The notes under the pieces: model-generated
Databases searched by the model: none
Told to the model about the DNA's origin: nothing
What the model saw: the letters and a program-made list of their open reading frames with translations, nothing else
Translations under genes and position numbers: made by a program
NCBI GenBank assembly: GCA_022009915.1
Contig: CP091730.1
Coordinates: 310,001-374,000 of the forward strand
Direction: 5' to 3'
Origin: Alistipes putredinis
GTDB lineage: Bacteria > Bacteroidota > Bacteroidia > Bacteroidales > Rikenellaceae
Length of the DNA stretch: 64,000 nucleotides
Shown: piece by piece, positions 7,739 to 17,818 of the stretch
How positions within the stretch are numbered: the first letter of the stretch is position 1
How the letters are laid out: the number at the start of each line of letters is the position of its first letter

Positions 7739-8413
7739 ATGAAAAAGTATTTCTATTCGTGGTCATGCTGGCATTATCAACTGTATCGTTAGCCCAGACA
7801 CACGTAACCCGATTTCTCGGAATTCCAGTAGACGGGAGCAAGGAGGAAATGATTCGAAAATTGAAAACCAAAGGATTTACAAGCAGTCCCTATAAGGACG
7901 ACATTTTTAGAAGGAGAATTCAACGGAACGGATGTAAATGTACATGTCGTTACGAACAACAATAAAGTATATCGTATAGCGTTATGTGATGCAAACACGC
8001 AAAGCGAAGGCAATATACGGATAAGATTCAACAATCTTTGCCGGCAATTCGAAGCCAACAATAAATACATTGCCGCAGGTTCGAATTCTATCATACCCGA
8101 CGACGAAGACATATCTTACGAGATAGCGGTCCATGACAAGCGATACCAAGCCGCATTTTATCAACTACCCGCACCTATGGATACTGTTCTTAAAGAGACC
8201 GCAGCAATGATTAGGTCCGAGTACACAGACGAAGAGATTCTTAACATGTCGAATGAACAAGGGGAAATTACCATTGGAGCAGCCCTCACTTATATATTTG
8301 ACAAATATTCTAAAAATTCAGTCTGGTTCACGATCTGCAACTATCGAGGAAAATATTTCATCACAATGTTCTACGATAATAAATACAACGAAGCCAACGG
8401 CGAAGATTTGTAA
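7739..8413 (+). CDS. Secreted protein of unknown function, two frame breaks
   Basis: ATG 7739 (MKKYFY) leads, after a one-base break near 7757, into a signal peptide core VVMLALSTVSLAQ. The next segment (FLGIPVDGSKEEMIRKLKTKGF) breaks at the T5 run 7904-7908; with four Ts it continues as ILEGEFNGTDVNV to the stop at 8413. The rebuilt protein is about 225 residues, exported, with a mixed alpha/beta pattern. The VDGS(K/R)EEM opening recalls small periplasmic proteins of Bacteroidales, but I cannot name a family. It is the last gene of the AT-rich island and points toward the housekeeping run on the other strand. Confidence 0.6.
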
Positions 8414-8487
8414 CGGAATATTCTCTGCGGCAGAAAATATCGAGTGTATGGCGGGGCTGTAAATGAAAAAAGCGAGCGAAGCTGAAA

Positions 8488-8781
8488 TTACTTGATTACC
8501 AGCTCGCGGACTATGTCGTGCACCTTGCTGGCGGCGTTGATTTCGGCGGCGAGCTGCGTGCGGCGCATGAAGAGTTCGTGACGCAGGACGGAAGACGTTA
8601 TGTAAACGCACATGATGCCGTTTCTGTACTCCACGCGAGAGGTCATGTCAGCCGCTACGTGTCCGACCACCGACGCCCATACATCGGGGAGAGAGGCCTC
8701 GGCAATCTTGCGTGCCACGTAGGGACGGGAAAAGAACTCCCGTGTCACCTCGCCGATTCTCACCACCCGTGTGCGTCTCAT
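8488..8781 (-). CDS. DUF721 / DciA-like protein
   Basis: About 97 residues starting MRRTRVVRIGEVTREFF. It carries the DUF721 pattern WASVVGHVAADMTSR, then a beta strand NGIMCVYITSSVLRHELFMRR. DciA-type DUF721 proteins help load the replicative helicase, and Bacteroidetes keep one immediately after recF. As given it is fused in frame to the recF tail, because the T7 run 8795-8801 is apparently one base too long. With T6, recF stops at TGA overlapping this ATG (ATGA). It is the last gene of the minus-strand run. Confidence 0.75.
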   Translation of the reverse strand: MRRTRVVRIGEVTREFFSRPYVARKIAEASLPDVWASVVGHVAADMTSRVEYRNGIMCVYITSSVLRHELFMRRTQLAAEINAASKVHDIVRELVIK

Positions 8782-9893
8782 ACCCCTTTTTCGATTTTTT
8801 TCCATTTCACCGCCTCTGACCGCGAAAAGTGAATAGTCGGCTCCGCAGCTCATCAGTATGCGTTCTATGCGCTCCCGGTTGCAATCCGAGATGAATATCT
8901 GCCCGAAATCGTCGCCCACGACAAGTTCGATTAGCCGCCAGACCCGTCCGGCATCGAGCTTGTCGAACAAGTCGTCCAGCAGAAGTATGGGATGTTCGCA
9001 CTTTTGCTCAGCCACAATGGCGTATTGGGCCAATTTAAGTGCAACGAGAAACGATTTCTGCTGCCCCTGCGAACCGTATTTTTTAAGCGGACGGTCACCG
9101 ATGCGCATCAACATATCGTCGCGATGCACGCCCACTCCGGTAAACTGATTCATGAAATCCTTTTTGCAGCGAGGCTGCAAGCAGCGAGGCGAAATCGCCG
9201 TCGTCCAAATCCGAATCGTAAACCAGAGACACCTGCTCCCTGTCGTCGGAGAGTATCCGATAGAATTTTTCGACAAGCGGTCTGAGCGATGCGATATACT
9301 CGCCACGACGCCGGTAAATTCTGGTGCCGTGTCCGACTATCTGCTGGTCGAGGGCTTCCAGAATCTCGCTCTGCGCTGCCGAAGGAGGTTGTTTGAGCAG
9401 CCGGTTCCGCTCAGCCAAAAACGGCATTGTACCGCATCACGGTCTGCAAATAGTCGCGGTCGAGTTGCGAAATGGCCGCATTCAGGTAACGTCGGCGCTC
9501 CTCGGCCGCATCACTGACAAGAAACGCATCGGCCGGCGACACGACCACCACCGGAATAAGCCCCACGTGGTCAGATACCCTCTCGTACTGCTTGTCGGCG
9601 CACTTGACAATCTTTCCGCTGCGGCCCGAAAACGAACAGACCACAGTCGTCCGCATGCCGGACGAGGACACGTACTGCCCTTCGAGCATGAAGAACTCCT
9701 CGCCGTGGCGCACACACTGCCGGTCGGTCATCGAAAACGCGCTCTTGCATATCGACAGATAATAGACGGCATCGAGCACGTTGGTCTTACCGGCTCCGTT
9801 GTCGCCCACAAGGCAATTTATGCCGCGTGCGAACTCCTGCGAGGTGCACGGGACATTCTTAAAATTCACGAGCGACAACTTACTCAGATACAT
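8778..9893 (-). CDS. recF: DNA replication and repair protein RecF (two internal frame breaks)
   Basis: RecF is an ABC/SMC-like ATPase that helps RecA load at gaps. The N-terminal P-loop (VGDNGAGKTNVLDAVYYLS) is at about residues 30-48. The C-terminal part has GQGQQKSF-like YGSQGQQKS (signature) and LLLDDLFDKLD (Walker B/D-loop). The frame breaks at A5 9417-9421 and at T5 9161-9165; removing one base from each restores a continuous protein of about 370 residues, the usual length. It starts inside the end of the lipid-kinase gene (14-base overlap) and is followed by DUF721. Such clean recovery argues for sequencing indels, not inactivation. Confidence 0.92.
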
Positions 9894-10854
9894 CCTTCCG
9901 GTTCTTTTCCTTGATATATTTTTCGGATACGATGACGTTCACCGCCTTGTCTATTATCTCCAACTCCACCGGCGTACCTCCGAGCAGCTCGCCGTCCAGT
10001 TCCAGCAGCACGTCAGGCGACGCCTCCAACCGGATTTTACGGCCGCGATAGAGCGATGCCTGTCTGACATCGTATATGCGTCCGTTGAACAGCGCCGAAA
10101 AACACGTGACGATACGGAACAGATTCATACGCCTTATGACCGTAATGTCGAACAGTCCGTCGTCGGGAATCGCCTGCGGGACCTGCAACATTCCGCCTCC
10201 ATTGTACTTGCATATACCTATGGTGGCACTGAGCACCCAGTCGTTGGCAACAATATCTCCGTCCACCCACACCTTCATCCCAGACGGTCGGTACGCGACG
10301 ACCGATTTGACCAAACTCCACAGGTAGCGCCACTTTCCTCCGCGGCGCTTGCGCACCATATGCGCATAGTTCTTTATCACAGCAGCTTCCAGTCCCACAC
10401 CCGCAACATTGGCCATATATCTGGTCTGGCGGTAGTTGGACTCGTAATACGAAACGCGCCCCACGTCCTGCAAAAACGAATGTCCGCCCACGATGGCGCG
10501 AATCGCCTCCGAGTACTTGCGCGGAATGCCAAACATGCGTATCCAGTCGTTGCCCGTGCCCACAGCTATCACGGCAAGAAGAATCCGGCTCGTCTCCTCC
10601 GCCTTCTGCACGAACAGACCGTTCACCACCTCGTGTATGGTACCGTCGCCGCCGACGATTATTATCTTGCGGTAGCCCTGAACGACAGCCTCGACGGCCA
10701 GCTCCGACGCATGGCACTTGTACTCGGTAAAGGCGTAATCGTGCATCACGCGATTCTCCCTGAGCAGCCGGCTTATGTGCGGCCAGTCAGTGAGTCCGCG
10801 TCCACGGCCCGCTATCGGATTGATTATGACGAACCACTTCCGCTCCACTTCCAT
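9880..10854 (-). CDS. Diacylglycerol kinase-family lipid kinase (YegS/DgkB type)
   Basis: About 324 residues, intact. The catalytic motif GGDGTIHEV lies near residue 70, preceded by NPIAGRGRG for nucleotide binding and followed by VGTGNDWIR. The C-terminal domain is beta-rich, with LELDGE near the end, as in YegS-like kinases. These phosphorylate diacylglycerol or related lipids, recycling lipid intermediates at the membrane. Substrate specificity cannot be read from sequence. ATG 10854 (MEVERKW) is preferred over the one 15 bases upstream. It overlaps recF at its end. Confidence 0.88.
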   Translation of the reverse strand: MEVERKWFVIINPIAGRGRGLTDWPHISRLLRENRVMHDYAFTEYKCHASELAVEAVVQGYRKIIIVGGDGTIHEVVNGLFVQKAEETSRILLAVIAVGTGNDWIRMFGIPRKYSEAIRAIVGGHSFLQDVGRVSYYESNYRQTRYMANVAGVGLEAAVIKNYAHMVRKRRGGKWRYLWSLVKSVVAYRPSGMKVWVDGDIVANDWVLSATIGICKYNGGGMLQVPQAIPDDGLFDITVIRRMNLFRIVTCFSALFNGRIYDVRQASLYRGRKIRLEASPDVLLELDGELLGGTPVELEIIDKAVNVIVSEKYIKEKNRKDVSE

Positions 10855-10875
10855 CTCTGAAACAAGCACGGCCTG

Positions 10876-12333
10876 CTATTTTTTTCGGGAATACGCGCGA
10901 GAGTGTCGCACAGGAATTTCAGAACCTGCCGACCGAAGCTATTTCGACCTTTTTCGTCAGGCGAATGCGGATAGCAAATCGTCGGGCCGAAAGAAATCAT
11001 ATCCATGCCGGGATACTTGCCTCCGATAATGCCGCATTCCAATCCGGCGTGTATGGCCTTCACTTCGGGTTTTCGGCCGAACAAATCCTCATAGCTGCGC
11101 ATCATCGCATGCAGAATCGGCGAATTCATGTTCGGATTCCAGCCGTCGTAACTGCCAGTAAGCTCCACTTCGGCTCCCGCCAGCACGAACAAATCCCTTA
11201 TGGTCAGCGCAGTATCCATTTTCTCGGTACCCACCGACGAACGGGTCAGCGACTGCATGCTCACGCAAGTTCCGTCCGATACCACACGTGCGAAATTGTT
11301 CGACGTCTGAACCAGCCCCGGCATCGAAGCACTCATGCGCAGCACACCGTTGGGGCATGCGCAAACGGCAGCCGTAAGAGCGGAGAACGTATCATGCGGC
11401 AGAACGCTTTCGGGCATCTCCGTATCCGAGACAAGCACAGTTATGGAGTCCTCGATGCCGGCGAATTCGGCCTCGAATACTTCAAGCATCGCACGCAGTT
11501 CGGCCTCGGCATCCTCCTTTTTGTCTTTCGGCAGAACGACTACGGCCGTCGCCTCGCGCGGTATGGCATTGCGCAGCCCGCCGCCGTCTATCATGGCAAG
11601 CTCGGCCCCGAATTTATCGTTCAGGGAACGCAGCATGCGGAACATGAGCTTGTTGGCATTGGCTCTTTGCAGAATTATCTCTATGCCGGAATGTCCGCCT
11701 TTAAGTCCCTTAACATCTATGCGCAGGGCGGCACCGTACTGCGGAACCGGCTGCGGGACATACCCGAGACGCATGTTTGCATCCGTTCCTCCGGCACAGC
11801 CCACGTAGAGTTCGCCCTCGGTTTCCGAATCCAGATTAAGCAGTATTTCGCCGTCGAGCTCTCCGGCTTCAAGACCGAAAAGCTCCGTCCATGCCGGTCT
11901 CCTCGGTAGCCGTGAACAGCGCCTCGACGGGGCCGTGCTTCACGGTGTCGGATTCCAGCACGGCGAGAATGGCGGCTACGCCCACTCCGTTGTCGGCTCC
12001 GAGCGTAGTTCCATCAGCCGTAACCCACTCTCCGTCCACATACGCCTGTATGGCATCGGTGTCGAAATCGAATGTCTTGTCGCCGTTTTTCTGCGGCACC
12101 ATATCCAAGTGCGCTTGCAAAACCACTCCCTTGCGGTTCTCCATACCCTTGCTGGCGGGTTTGCGCACTATCACGTTGAGCGCCCCGTCCACCTTATATT
12201 CCAAAGAGTGCGACACGGCGAAATCGACTATGTAATCCCTTATCTTCTGTTCGTTATGCGACGGACGCGGAATAGCGCAGATGCGCTCGAAATGCGTCCA
12301 AACGGCCTGAGGTTCAAGTTCGGATATTTTCAT
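10876..12333 (-). CDS. pepD: Aminoacyl-histidine dipeptidase, M20 family
   Basis: Cytoplasmic Zn dipeptidase of the PepD class. Metal and catalytic features: LQAHLDMVPQK (His-x-Asp), DGTTLGADNGVG (Asp ligand), ATEETGMDGA (Glu-Glu) and, near the C-terminus, ECGIIGGK. The frame breaks at A4 11878-11881; with three As it reads through GAFGLEAGELDGE into the second part. A run of seven A/T near 10879-10885 also looks off by one: with eight, the protein ends IPEKK at 10876, otherwise it runs on to 10824. Total about 485 residues, normal for PepD. Part of the phoH-recF run. Confidence 0.88.
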
Positions 12334-12353
12334 GACTGTACAAAAAAAGTTTA

Positions 12354-13306
12354 TTACCTCAAACGGGCTATCATGTTTTTGATATTCTCCTCCATTCGAA
12401 CCATACGGTCGTCGTCCTCGCCCTTGACGAACTTCTCGCCGGTAATGTTCTCGTAGAGTTCTATGTAACGGTCGGAAATGCTGCCGACTATTTCGGCGGT
12501 CATCTCGGGTACGCTCTGTCCCTTCTGGCCCTGAAAACCGTTATCCATAAGCCACTCGCGCACGAACTCCTTGCTGAGCTGGCGCTGGGGTTCGCCCTTT
12601 TCGAACCGTTCCCGATAGGTGTCGGCATAGAAATAACGCGAGGAATCGGGGGTATGTATCTCGTCGATAAGCGTTATTTCCCCGTCGCGTTTGCCGAACT
12701 CGTATTTGGTGTCCACAAGAATGAGTCCGCGCTCGGCCGCCATTTCGCTGCCGCGTCTCGAAAAGAGTGCGAGAGCGTAGCTCTCAACTTTTCGTAATCC
12801 TCTTTCGACACCAGTCCGCGGGAGATAATCTCCTCTTTGGATATATTCTGGTCGTGCATTCCGATTTCGGCCTTTGTGGTCGGCGTCACGATCGGCGAGT
12901 CGAATTTCTGGTGTTCGCGCATTCCGTCGGGCAGCTTCACGCCGCAAATCTCACGTGCTCCGGCCTTGTAGTCGCGCCACGAACTGCCGCTCAGATAACC
13001 GCGCACAATCATCTCCACTGGAAATGTCTCGCACTTGTAGCCCACGGTCACCATCGGGTCGGGCGAGGCGATTTTCCAGTTGGGACATATGTCGGATGTG
13101 GCATCCAGAAACTTGGATGCTATCTGATTGAGGACCTGTCCCTTGTAGGGAATACCCTCTGGCAGCACCACGTCGAATGCGGAAATACGGTCCGTTACGA
13201 CCATAACGAGATACTTGTCGTCGATGTCGTACACGTCGCGCACTTTGCCCACGTACAGGCTCTTCTGGCCGTCGAATTTGAAGTCGGTTTTGGTAATCGC
13301 TTTCAT
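12354..13306 (-). CDS. purC: Phosphoribosylaminoimidazole-succinocarboxamide (SAICAR) synthase
   Basis: Joins CAIR to aspartate in purine synthesis. Visible motifs: KVRDVYDIDDKYLVMVVTDRISAFD (N-terminal ATP site), NWKIASPDPMVTVGYKCE, EMIVRGYLSGSSWRDYK, and in the second half LILVDTKYEFG with IDEIHTPDSSR. The frame breaks at T4 12789-12792 (one base short: EDYEKVESYALALF when restored). Rebuilt length about 317 residues, as in other Bacteroidetes. It sits 14 bases after phoH and about 20 before pepD, on the same strand. Confidence 0.92.
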
Positions 13307-13320
13307 TTGAGTCTTCTTTT

Positions 13321-14277
13321 TTATTCGGTTTCAACTTTTTTATCCTTGAATGCTTCCACTATGTGGCGCACGAGCGGGTGGCGCACTATGTCCGAATTGT
13401 CGAACTCCACCGTGGCTATGCCCTTCACGCCGCCCAAACGCGAGAGCGTCGATGAAAGGCCCGAATCCGACGGCCGCGGCAGGTCCACCTGCGTAAGGTC
13501 GCCCGTTACGTTGAATTTGGCATTGCGTCCCATGCGGGTAAGAAACATCTTCATCTGTGCTACGGTGGTATTCTGCGCCTCGTCGAGAATCACGAAGGCG
13601 TTATCGAGCGTCCTTCCGCGCATGAAAGCGAGCGGGGCAATCTGCACCGTTCCCTCTTCTATGTACTTGTGCAGAACCGACGGAGGAATCATATCACCCA
13701 GCGCATCGTACAGCGGTTGCAGATACGGGTCGAGCTTGTCTTTCATGTCTCCGGGCAGAAAACCGAGCTTCTCGCCCGCTTCGACGGCCGGTCGCGTAAG
13801 GATTATGCGCCGCACCTCTTTCTCTTTGAGGGCTCGCACGGCAAGAGCTATGGCCGTATATGTCTTGCCCGAGCCTGCCGGCCCCACGGCGAAGAGCAAA
13901 TCGTTGAGATGCGAGGCATCCACGAGTTTCTTCTGATTGGGCGTTCTGGCGCGTATCGCACCTCCGCCGTTGCCGTACAGAATAACGTCGCCGTGTTCCG
14001 CATCCGAAGTCGGCGCCTCGGCGGCGACCGAATGGAACGTCTGGCGTATGACCTCTTTGGAAAGATGCCCGTACTTGGCCACATAGGCCGTAAGGGCACG
14101 AACTCTCCGCTCGAAGTCATCGACATCCTCCTGATTGCCCTTGACCTTTATCGTATCGCCCCTTACGACGATTCCCACAGTCGGACAAAGCGAGGCGACG
14201 AGTTGCAGGTTGGCATCAGCAACCCCCGCAAAGTCGCGCAGGTCGATGCCCTCTATATGTATCTTCTTTTCAATCAT
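13321..14277 (-). CDS. phoH: PhoH-like ATPase
   Basis: 318 residues, intact. An N-terminal KH-like region is followed by a PhoH core: FAVGPAGSGKTYTAIALAV (Walker A, near 136), GFLPGDMKDKLDPYL, AFMRGRTLDNAFVILDEAQN (Walker B) and NVTGDLTQVDLP. PhoH proteins are cytoplasmic ATPases linked to RNA handling and phosphate stress; the exact substrate is unknown. It starts 6 bases after the stop of an outer-membrane protein gene and heads the purC-pepD-lipid kinase-recF series. Confidence 0.92.
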   Translation of the reverse strand: MIEKKIHIEGIDLRDFAGVADANLQLVASLCPTVGIVVRGDTIKVKGNQEDVDDFERRVRALTAYVAKYGHLSKEVIRQTFHSVAAEAPTSDAEHGDVILYGNGGGAIRARTPNQKKLVDASHLNDLLFAVGPAGSGKTYTAIALAVRALKEKEVRRIILTRPAVEAGEKLGFLPGDMKDKLDPYLQPLYDALGDMIPPSVLHKYIEEGTVQIAPLAFMRGRTLDNAFVILDEAQNTTVAQMKMFLTRMGRNAKFNVTGDLTQVDLPRPSDSGLSSTLSRLGGVKGIATVEFDNSDIVRHPLVRHIVEAFKDKKVETE

Positions 14278-14283
14278 ACTCCG

Positions 14284-14916
14284 TTAGAATGCCACACCTA
14301 TGCTGACGGCCAGTCCTCCCGACCGGAAGCGCACGTTCTCGCCGGTGGTCATCTCGCCTATGCGCACGCTGCCGGTAGGACGCTTGAAAACGCCGTCATA
14401 GCGCATATCGACGGTAAACATCCCCATATCGAACCCAACCCCAGCCGCATAGTTCACGAAAGGCCTTATGGTCGAAAGGTCCATACCGTCGGCGCCGAGC
14501 GTCTTGTTCTTGTCCATAGCCGTAAGTGTAGGCCCCGCGTAAATACGGAAGAATTTCACCTTGACGCTTATCAACACCGGAATATCGACGCTCTGCATCC
14601 GCACTCGGCAGCTTTGCCCGCCTGACGAACTCACATCCAGACCCGTCATGGTGAAAACGCCCTCCGGTCTTATATAAAGTCCCGAGGCGGAACTCTCAGA
14701 GGAGCCGAATCCGAAGAGTTTTATATCCGTATAGATGCCGACATTGAATCCGATTCTGGGCGAGGTGCTCAAAGTGCTACCTTGAACGTTCGCACTGCCG
14801 AAATCGGAATACCGGCCCGAGGCTCCGGCCCGAATACCGAACCCTACGGCATAGCACTCCGCCGAGAACGCACCCAGCAGAATGGCGAGCAATGCGAAGA
14901 CTCTCTTTCTCATCAT
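14284..14916 (-). CDS. Outer-membrane beta-barrel protein (OmpA/porin-like small barrel)
   Basis: About 210 residues after ATG 14916. A signal peptide (FALLAILLGAFSAECYA) is followed by alternating amphipathic strands and a final strand ending in aromatic F (LAVSIGVAF), the typical BAM recognition signal. It contains GFGIRAGASGRYSDFG near the start and VDMRYDGVF late, as in PorT/outer-membrane beta-barrel families of Bacteroidetes. Function unknown. It is first in the minus-strand run leading to recF. A longer start at 14958 exists but would bury the signal peptide. Confidence 0.7.
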   Translation of the reverse strand: MMRKRVFALLAILLGAFSAECYAVGFGIRAGASGRYSDFGSANVQGSTLSTSPRIGFNVGIYTDIKLFGFGSSESSASGLYIRPEGVFTMTGLDVSSSGGQSCRVRMQSVDIPVLISVKVKFFRIYAGPTLTAMDKNKTLGADGMDLSTIRPFVNYAAGVGFDMGMFTVDMRYDGVFKRPTGSVRIGEMTTGENVRFRSGGLAVSIGVAF

Positions 14917-14997
14917 GTTTTTACATAAGGCCTCAACAGGCGCCCGAACAGGAAACAAAGATACGTATTTTTATCGGAGAAAATTCCTTTCGGCACA

Positions 14998-15032
14998 TAA
15001 AAAAGCGGTCGCTTCGATAAGGAAGCGACCGC
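14998..15032 (-). terminator. Terminator of rpmE2
   Basis: Perfect 11-bp stem GCGGTCGCTTC (15005-15015)/GAAGCGACCGC (15022-15032), with an A run at its left that becomes a T tract on the minus strand. It lies 26 bases after the rpmE2 stop. Confidence 0.8.
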
Positions 15033-15058
15033 ATGCGACTGGTTATACCCGCAAAGGA

Positions 15059-15337
15059 CTACTCGGCCTTTTTGGCGGCATTACGCTTGTCGTAGTGTTT
15101 TTGATAGCGGCTCATAAACTTATCGACGCGTCCTGCGGTATCAACCAATTTCATCTTGCCCGTATAGAACGGGTGCGACGTATTGGAAATTTCCATCTTA
15201 TACACGGGATAGGTTTCGCCGTTCACTTCGATGGTTTCTTTTGTCGAAACGGCGGACCTGCACAAAAACACGTTATCGTTGGACATGTCCTTGAACGCTA
15301 CCAGACGATAATTTTCGGGATGAATTCCTTTTTTCAT
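15059..15337 (-). CDS. rpmE2: 50S ribosomal protein L31, type B
   Basis: 92 residues, intact: MKKGIHPENYR...VFKDMSND-type N-terminus, then EISNTSHPFYTGKMKLVDTAGRVDKF, diagnostic of L31. It has no CxxC zinc site, so it is the type-B (zinc-independent) form usual in Bacteroidetes. It is monocistronic, with its own promoter and terminator. Confidence 0.97.
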   Translation of the reverse strand: MKKGIHPENYRLVAFKDMSNDNVFLCRSAVSTKETIEVNGETYPVYKMEISNTSHPFYTGKMKLVDTAGRVDKFMSRYQKHYDKRNAAKKAE

Positions 15338-15375
15338 TGTGTTTTGTATTGAACTTGATTTTGTTTTTCAGCGCA

Positions 15376-15383
15376 CAAATATA
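15376..15383 (-). promoter_or_regulatory. Putative rpmE2 promoter (-7 TATATTTG)
   Basis: TAnnTTTG match on the minus strand, about 40 bases before the rpmE2 ATG, with a TTG about 20 bases further upstream. Confidence 0.55.
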
Positions 15384-15424
15384 AACAAAGTTTTCATTCC
15401 GTGCAACCGTCTCCTCTTTTTTTC

Positions 15425-16535
15425 CTATTCGTACCGGCCGCTTTTCAGCATGCGCACCTCCGCATCGGTCAGAAAACGCCACTGGCCGCGTTTGAGATTC
15501 TTCTTGGTAAGGCCTGCGAAATACACGCGGTCGAGGCGCGTGACGTTGTATCCGAAGTGTTCGAAAATGCGTCTTACGATACGGTTGCGGCCCGAGTGTA
15601 TCTCTATGCCGACGACCTTTTTCGTCTTGTCGGAAAAAGCCAGATCGTCGGCCGCTATGTCTCCGTCTTCGAGAGAGATACCGTCCACGATTGCCTGCGC
15701 ATCGGCCTGCGAAAGCGGCTTGTCAAGCGCCACTTCGTAAACCTTGCGTTTGTTGTACGACGGATGCGTGAGCCTGCTTGGTCAAATCGCCGTCGTTGGT
15801 GATGAGCAGCACCCCGACGCTGTTCTTATCCAGACGTCCCACGGGATACACCCTCTCCGAGCAGGCATTGCGCACGATGTCCATAACGAGACGGTCGGCA
15901 TGCGGGTCTTCAATCGAAGTGACGAATCCCTTCGGTTTGTTCATGAGTATGTACACCTTCTTCTCGCTGCTGATTCTCTGGTCGTTGAACTTCACCTCGT
16001 CGCCCGGCAAAACCTTGGTGCCCAGTTCGGTCACAACCTTTCCGTTCACGCTCACCACTCCGGCCCGTATGTAGTCGTCGGCTTCGCGGCGCGAGCAGAG
16101 TCCCGACATGGCGACATAGCGATTCAGACGCATGGCCCCGTCCTGCTTCGGTGCCGGATACTTGGGATACTCCCCGCGCATGCTTTCTCCTGCTCCCATA
16201 CCCTTCTTTGCAAATTTGGACGGATGCGTCGCCTTGCGCTTGCCGGCTGCGGCCGCCGCTTTCGCTGGTTTTCGAGCAGGGGAAGAATTGGTCTCGGCGA
16301 ATTTTCCCGACGGCTTCGTGCGGCGGGAGTTGCCCTCTTGAAGTTTGTTGTCGGCCGTGAAGTTCGGATTGAACGAACGGCGGCGCGGTGCGCGGTCGGT
16401 CTTCTGCTCACCCGCATGCTGCCCATGGGCGGGACGGGTGGCAGGTTCGGCCGCCTGCTGGCGCACTCTTTTATCTTTGGCGAAACGGCGGTAGCTTTCG
16501 GAGCCGCCGACACTCTCAAATTCTTTCATCTTCAT
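15425..16535 (-). CDS. 23S rRNA pseudouridine synthase, RluB/RsuA family, with a long basic N-terminus
   Basis: The first ~130 residues are Lys/Arg/Ala/Pro-rich and low-complexity. An S4 domain follows (MRLNRYVAMSGLCSRREADDYI) and then the catalytic domain with GRLDKNSVGVLL, whose Asp is the nucleophile, plus YILMNKPKGFVTS. The frame breaks at CC 15773-15774; with one C it reads LTKQLTHPSYNKRKVYEV and continues to a tail ending SGRYE at 15425. It isomerises uridine in large-subunit rRNA. Long disordered N-termini are common on Bacteroidetes RluB proteins. Confidence 0.88.
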
Positions 16536-16639
16536 ACTGTTTTTCGACGCATCAAAGGTAACGTTAATTTCGCGATATTTCGTCTGCTGTCGGACCTTTT
16601 AATAATCCGTTACGGCTTTCGGCATACCATAAAGCGCAC

Positions 16640-17660
16640 TCATCTTATACTTCCCCAAACGGCGTCCTTGTTCCGACGCACGATGCGCCACTTGACGAAG
16701 TTATACAGATGATACGCAAACGGAACGTAGGTGTCGGCCCACAGATAGAGCCTCTGGCCGGCACTGGTCGAAGGGAGTGCGACCGCAAGACGATAGTAAT
16801 CCCGCTGCATGGCTTTGTAACGGCATGAAAATTCGCGTTCGGACTTCTTGTCCGTATTGTATCTGGCATTCATGTAAAGCAGATACCCCAAATAATATAC
16901 CATCTTGCGCACAGACTGCTCGTACATCGGCACAAGCGAGTGCTCGCGGGCGAATTCCATGCGGTCTTTCACGGCAAGCATTATCTCGGTCCACCGCACA
17001 TCGAATCCGCGGTGCATGACGCTGCCGTCGTGTATATAGTGATAATACATGCGGGTTTCGGTTACGGCTATCCGCTCAGCCGCATAGAACAGGCGGTGCA
17101 GGACCGTAACATCCTCGCCCGTATAAGACCCCGCGGGGAACCGCACGCTGTCGAACACACGGCGGGCGTACAGCTTATCCCACACGTAGCACGACGAGAG
17201 CCTGTATATGTCGGACAGCATCTCTTCGCGCGAATAGACCCTTACGTCCGACGGAGGCAGCCTGCGAGGACTGCCCGAAACTCTCCGCCGAACCCTTTTT
17301 CAGGCCTGCTGCATGCGATATCGCAACCGTTATCGAGACACATACCCAGCAGCGTCTCTATCATCTTCGGATGCATGTAGTCGTGGTTGTCGCAAAAGGC
17401 TATCCACTCCCCCTTTCGAGGCGCTGATGCCGTTGTTGCGAGCCTGAGACACACCCGAATTCTTCTGATGCAGGACACGCACGCGGGCGTCCTCCCGAGC
17501 GGCCGCATCGCAAATGGCAGGCGAAGAATCCGAGGAGCCGTCGTCCACAAGAATTATCTCAAAATGCGGATAGCTCTGCCTGCGTATGGAGTCGATGCAC
17601 CGCTGCAAATACCGCTCGGCATTGTATACCGGAACGATTACACTGACAATCCCTGTTCAT
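16640..17660 (-). CDS. GT2-family glycosyltransferase, frame-broken
   Basis: The start is ATG 17660; with GG instead of GGG at 17651-17653 it reads MNRIVSVIVPVYNAERYL. The GT-A core is then clear: LVDDGSSDSSP and SGVSQARNNGISASKGEWIAFCDNHDY (nucleotide-sugar and metal site, here DNHD in place of the usual DxDD). The frame breaks at C5 17409-17413 and again near 17225-17300. The C-terminal part (SSCYVWDKLYARRVFD) has the pattern of acceptor domains in such enzymes. About 340 residues. It probably adds a sugar to a surface polysaccharide; the donor and acceptor are unknown. Confidence 0.8.
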
Positions 17661-17818
17661 AAGCAAGTTACCTTTCAATCAAAGGTTCAAAGATATAATT
17701 TTTCCGGCGAGCGGAGCAAAAAGCCGCCGGAAGATGAAAAATAAAAGACCGCAGAGGTAGCAGAGAATTAAAAATTTATATAATTTTTGCATTTACAGAT
17801 TCCGATATGTAACTTTTT

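Noticed and set aside
8488..9306. A natural RecF-DUF721 fusion protein
   Set aside because: A single base in the T7 run 8795-8801 restores separate genes with an ATGA junction, the usual arrangement in relatives.
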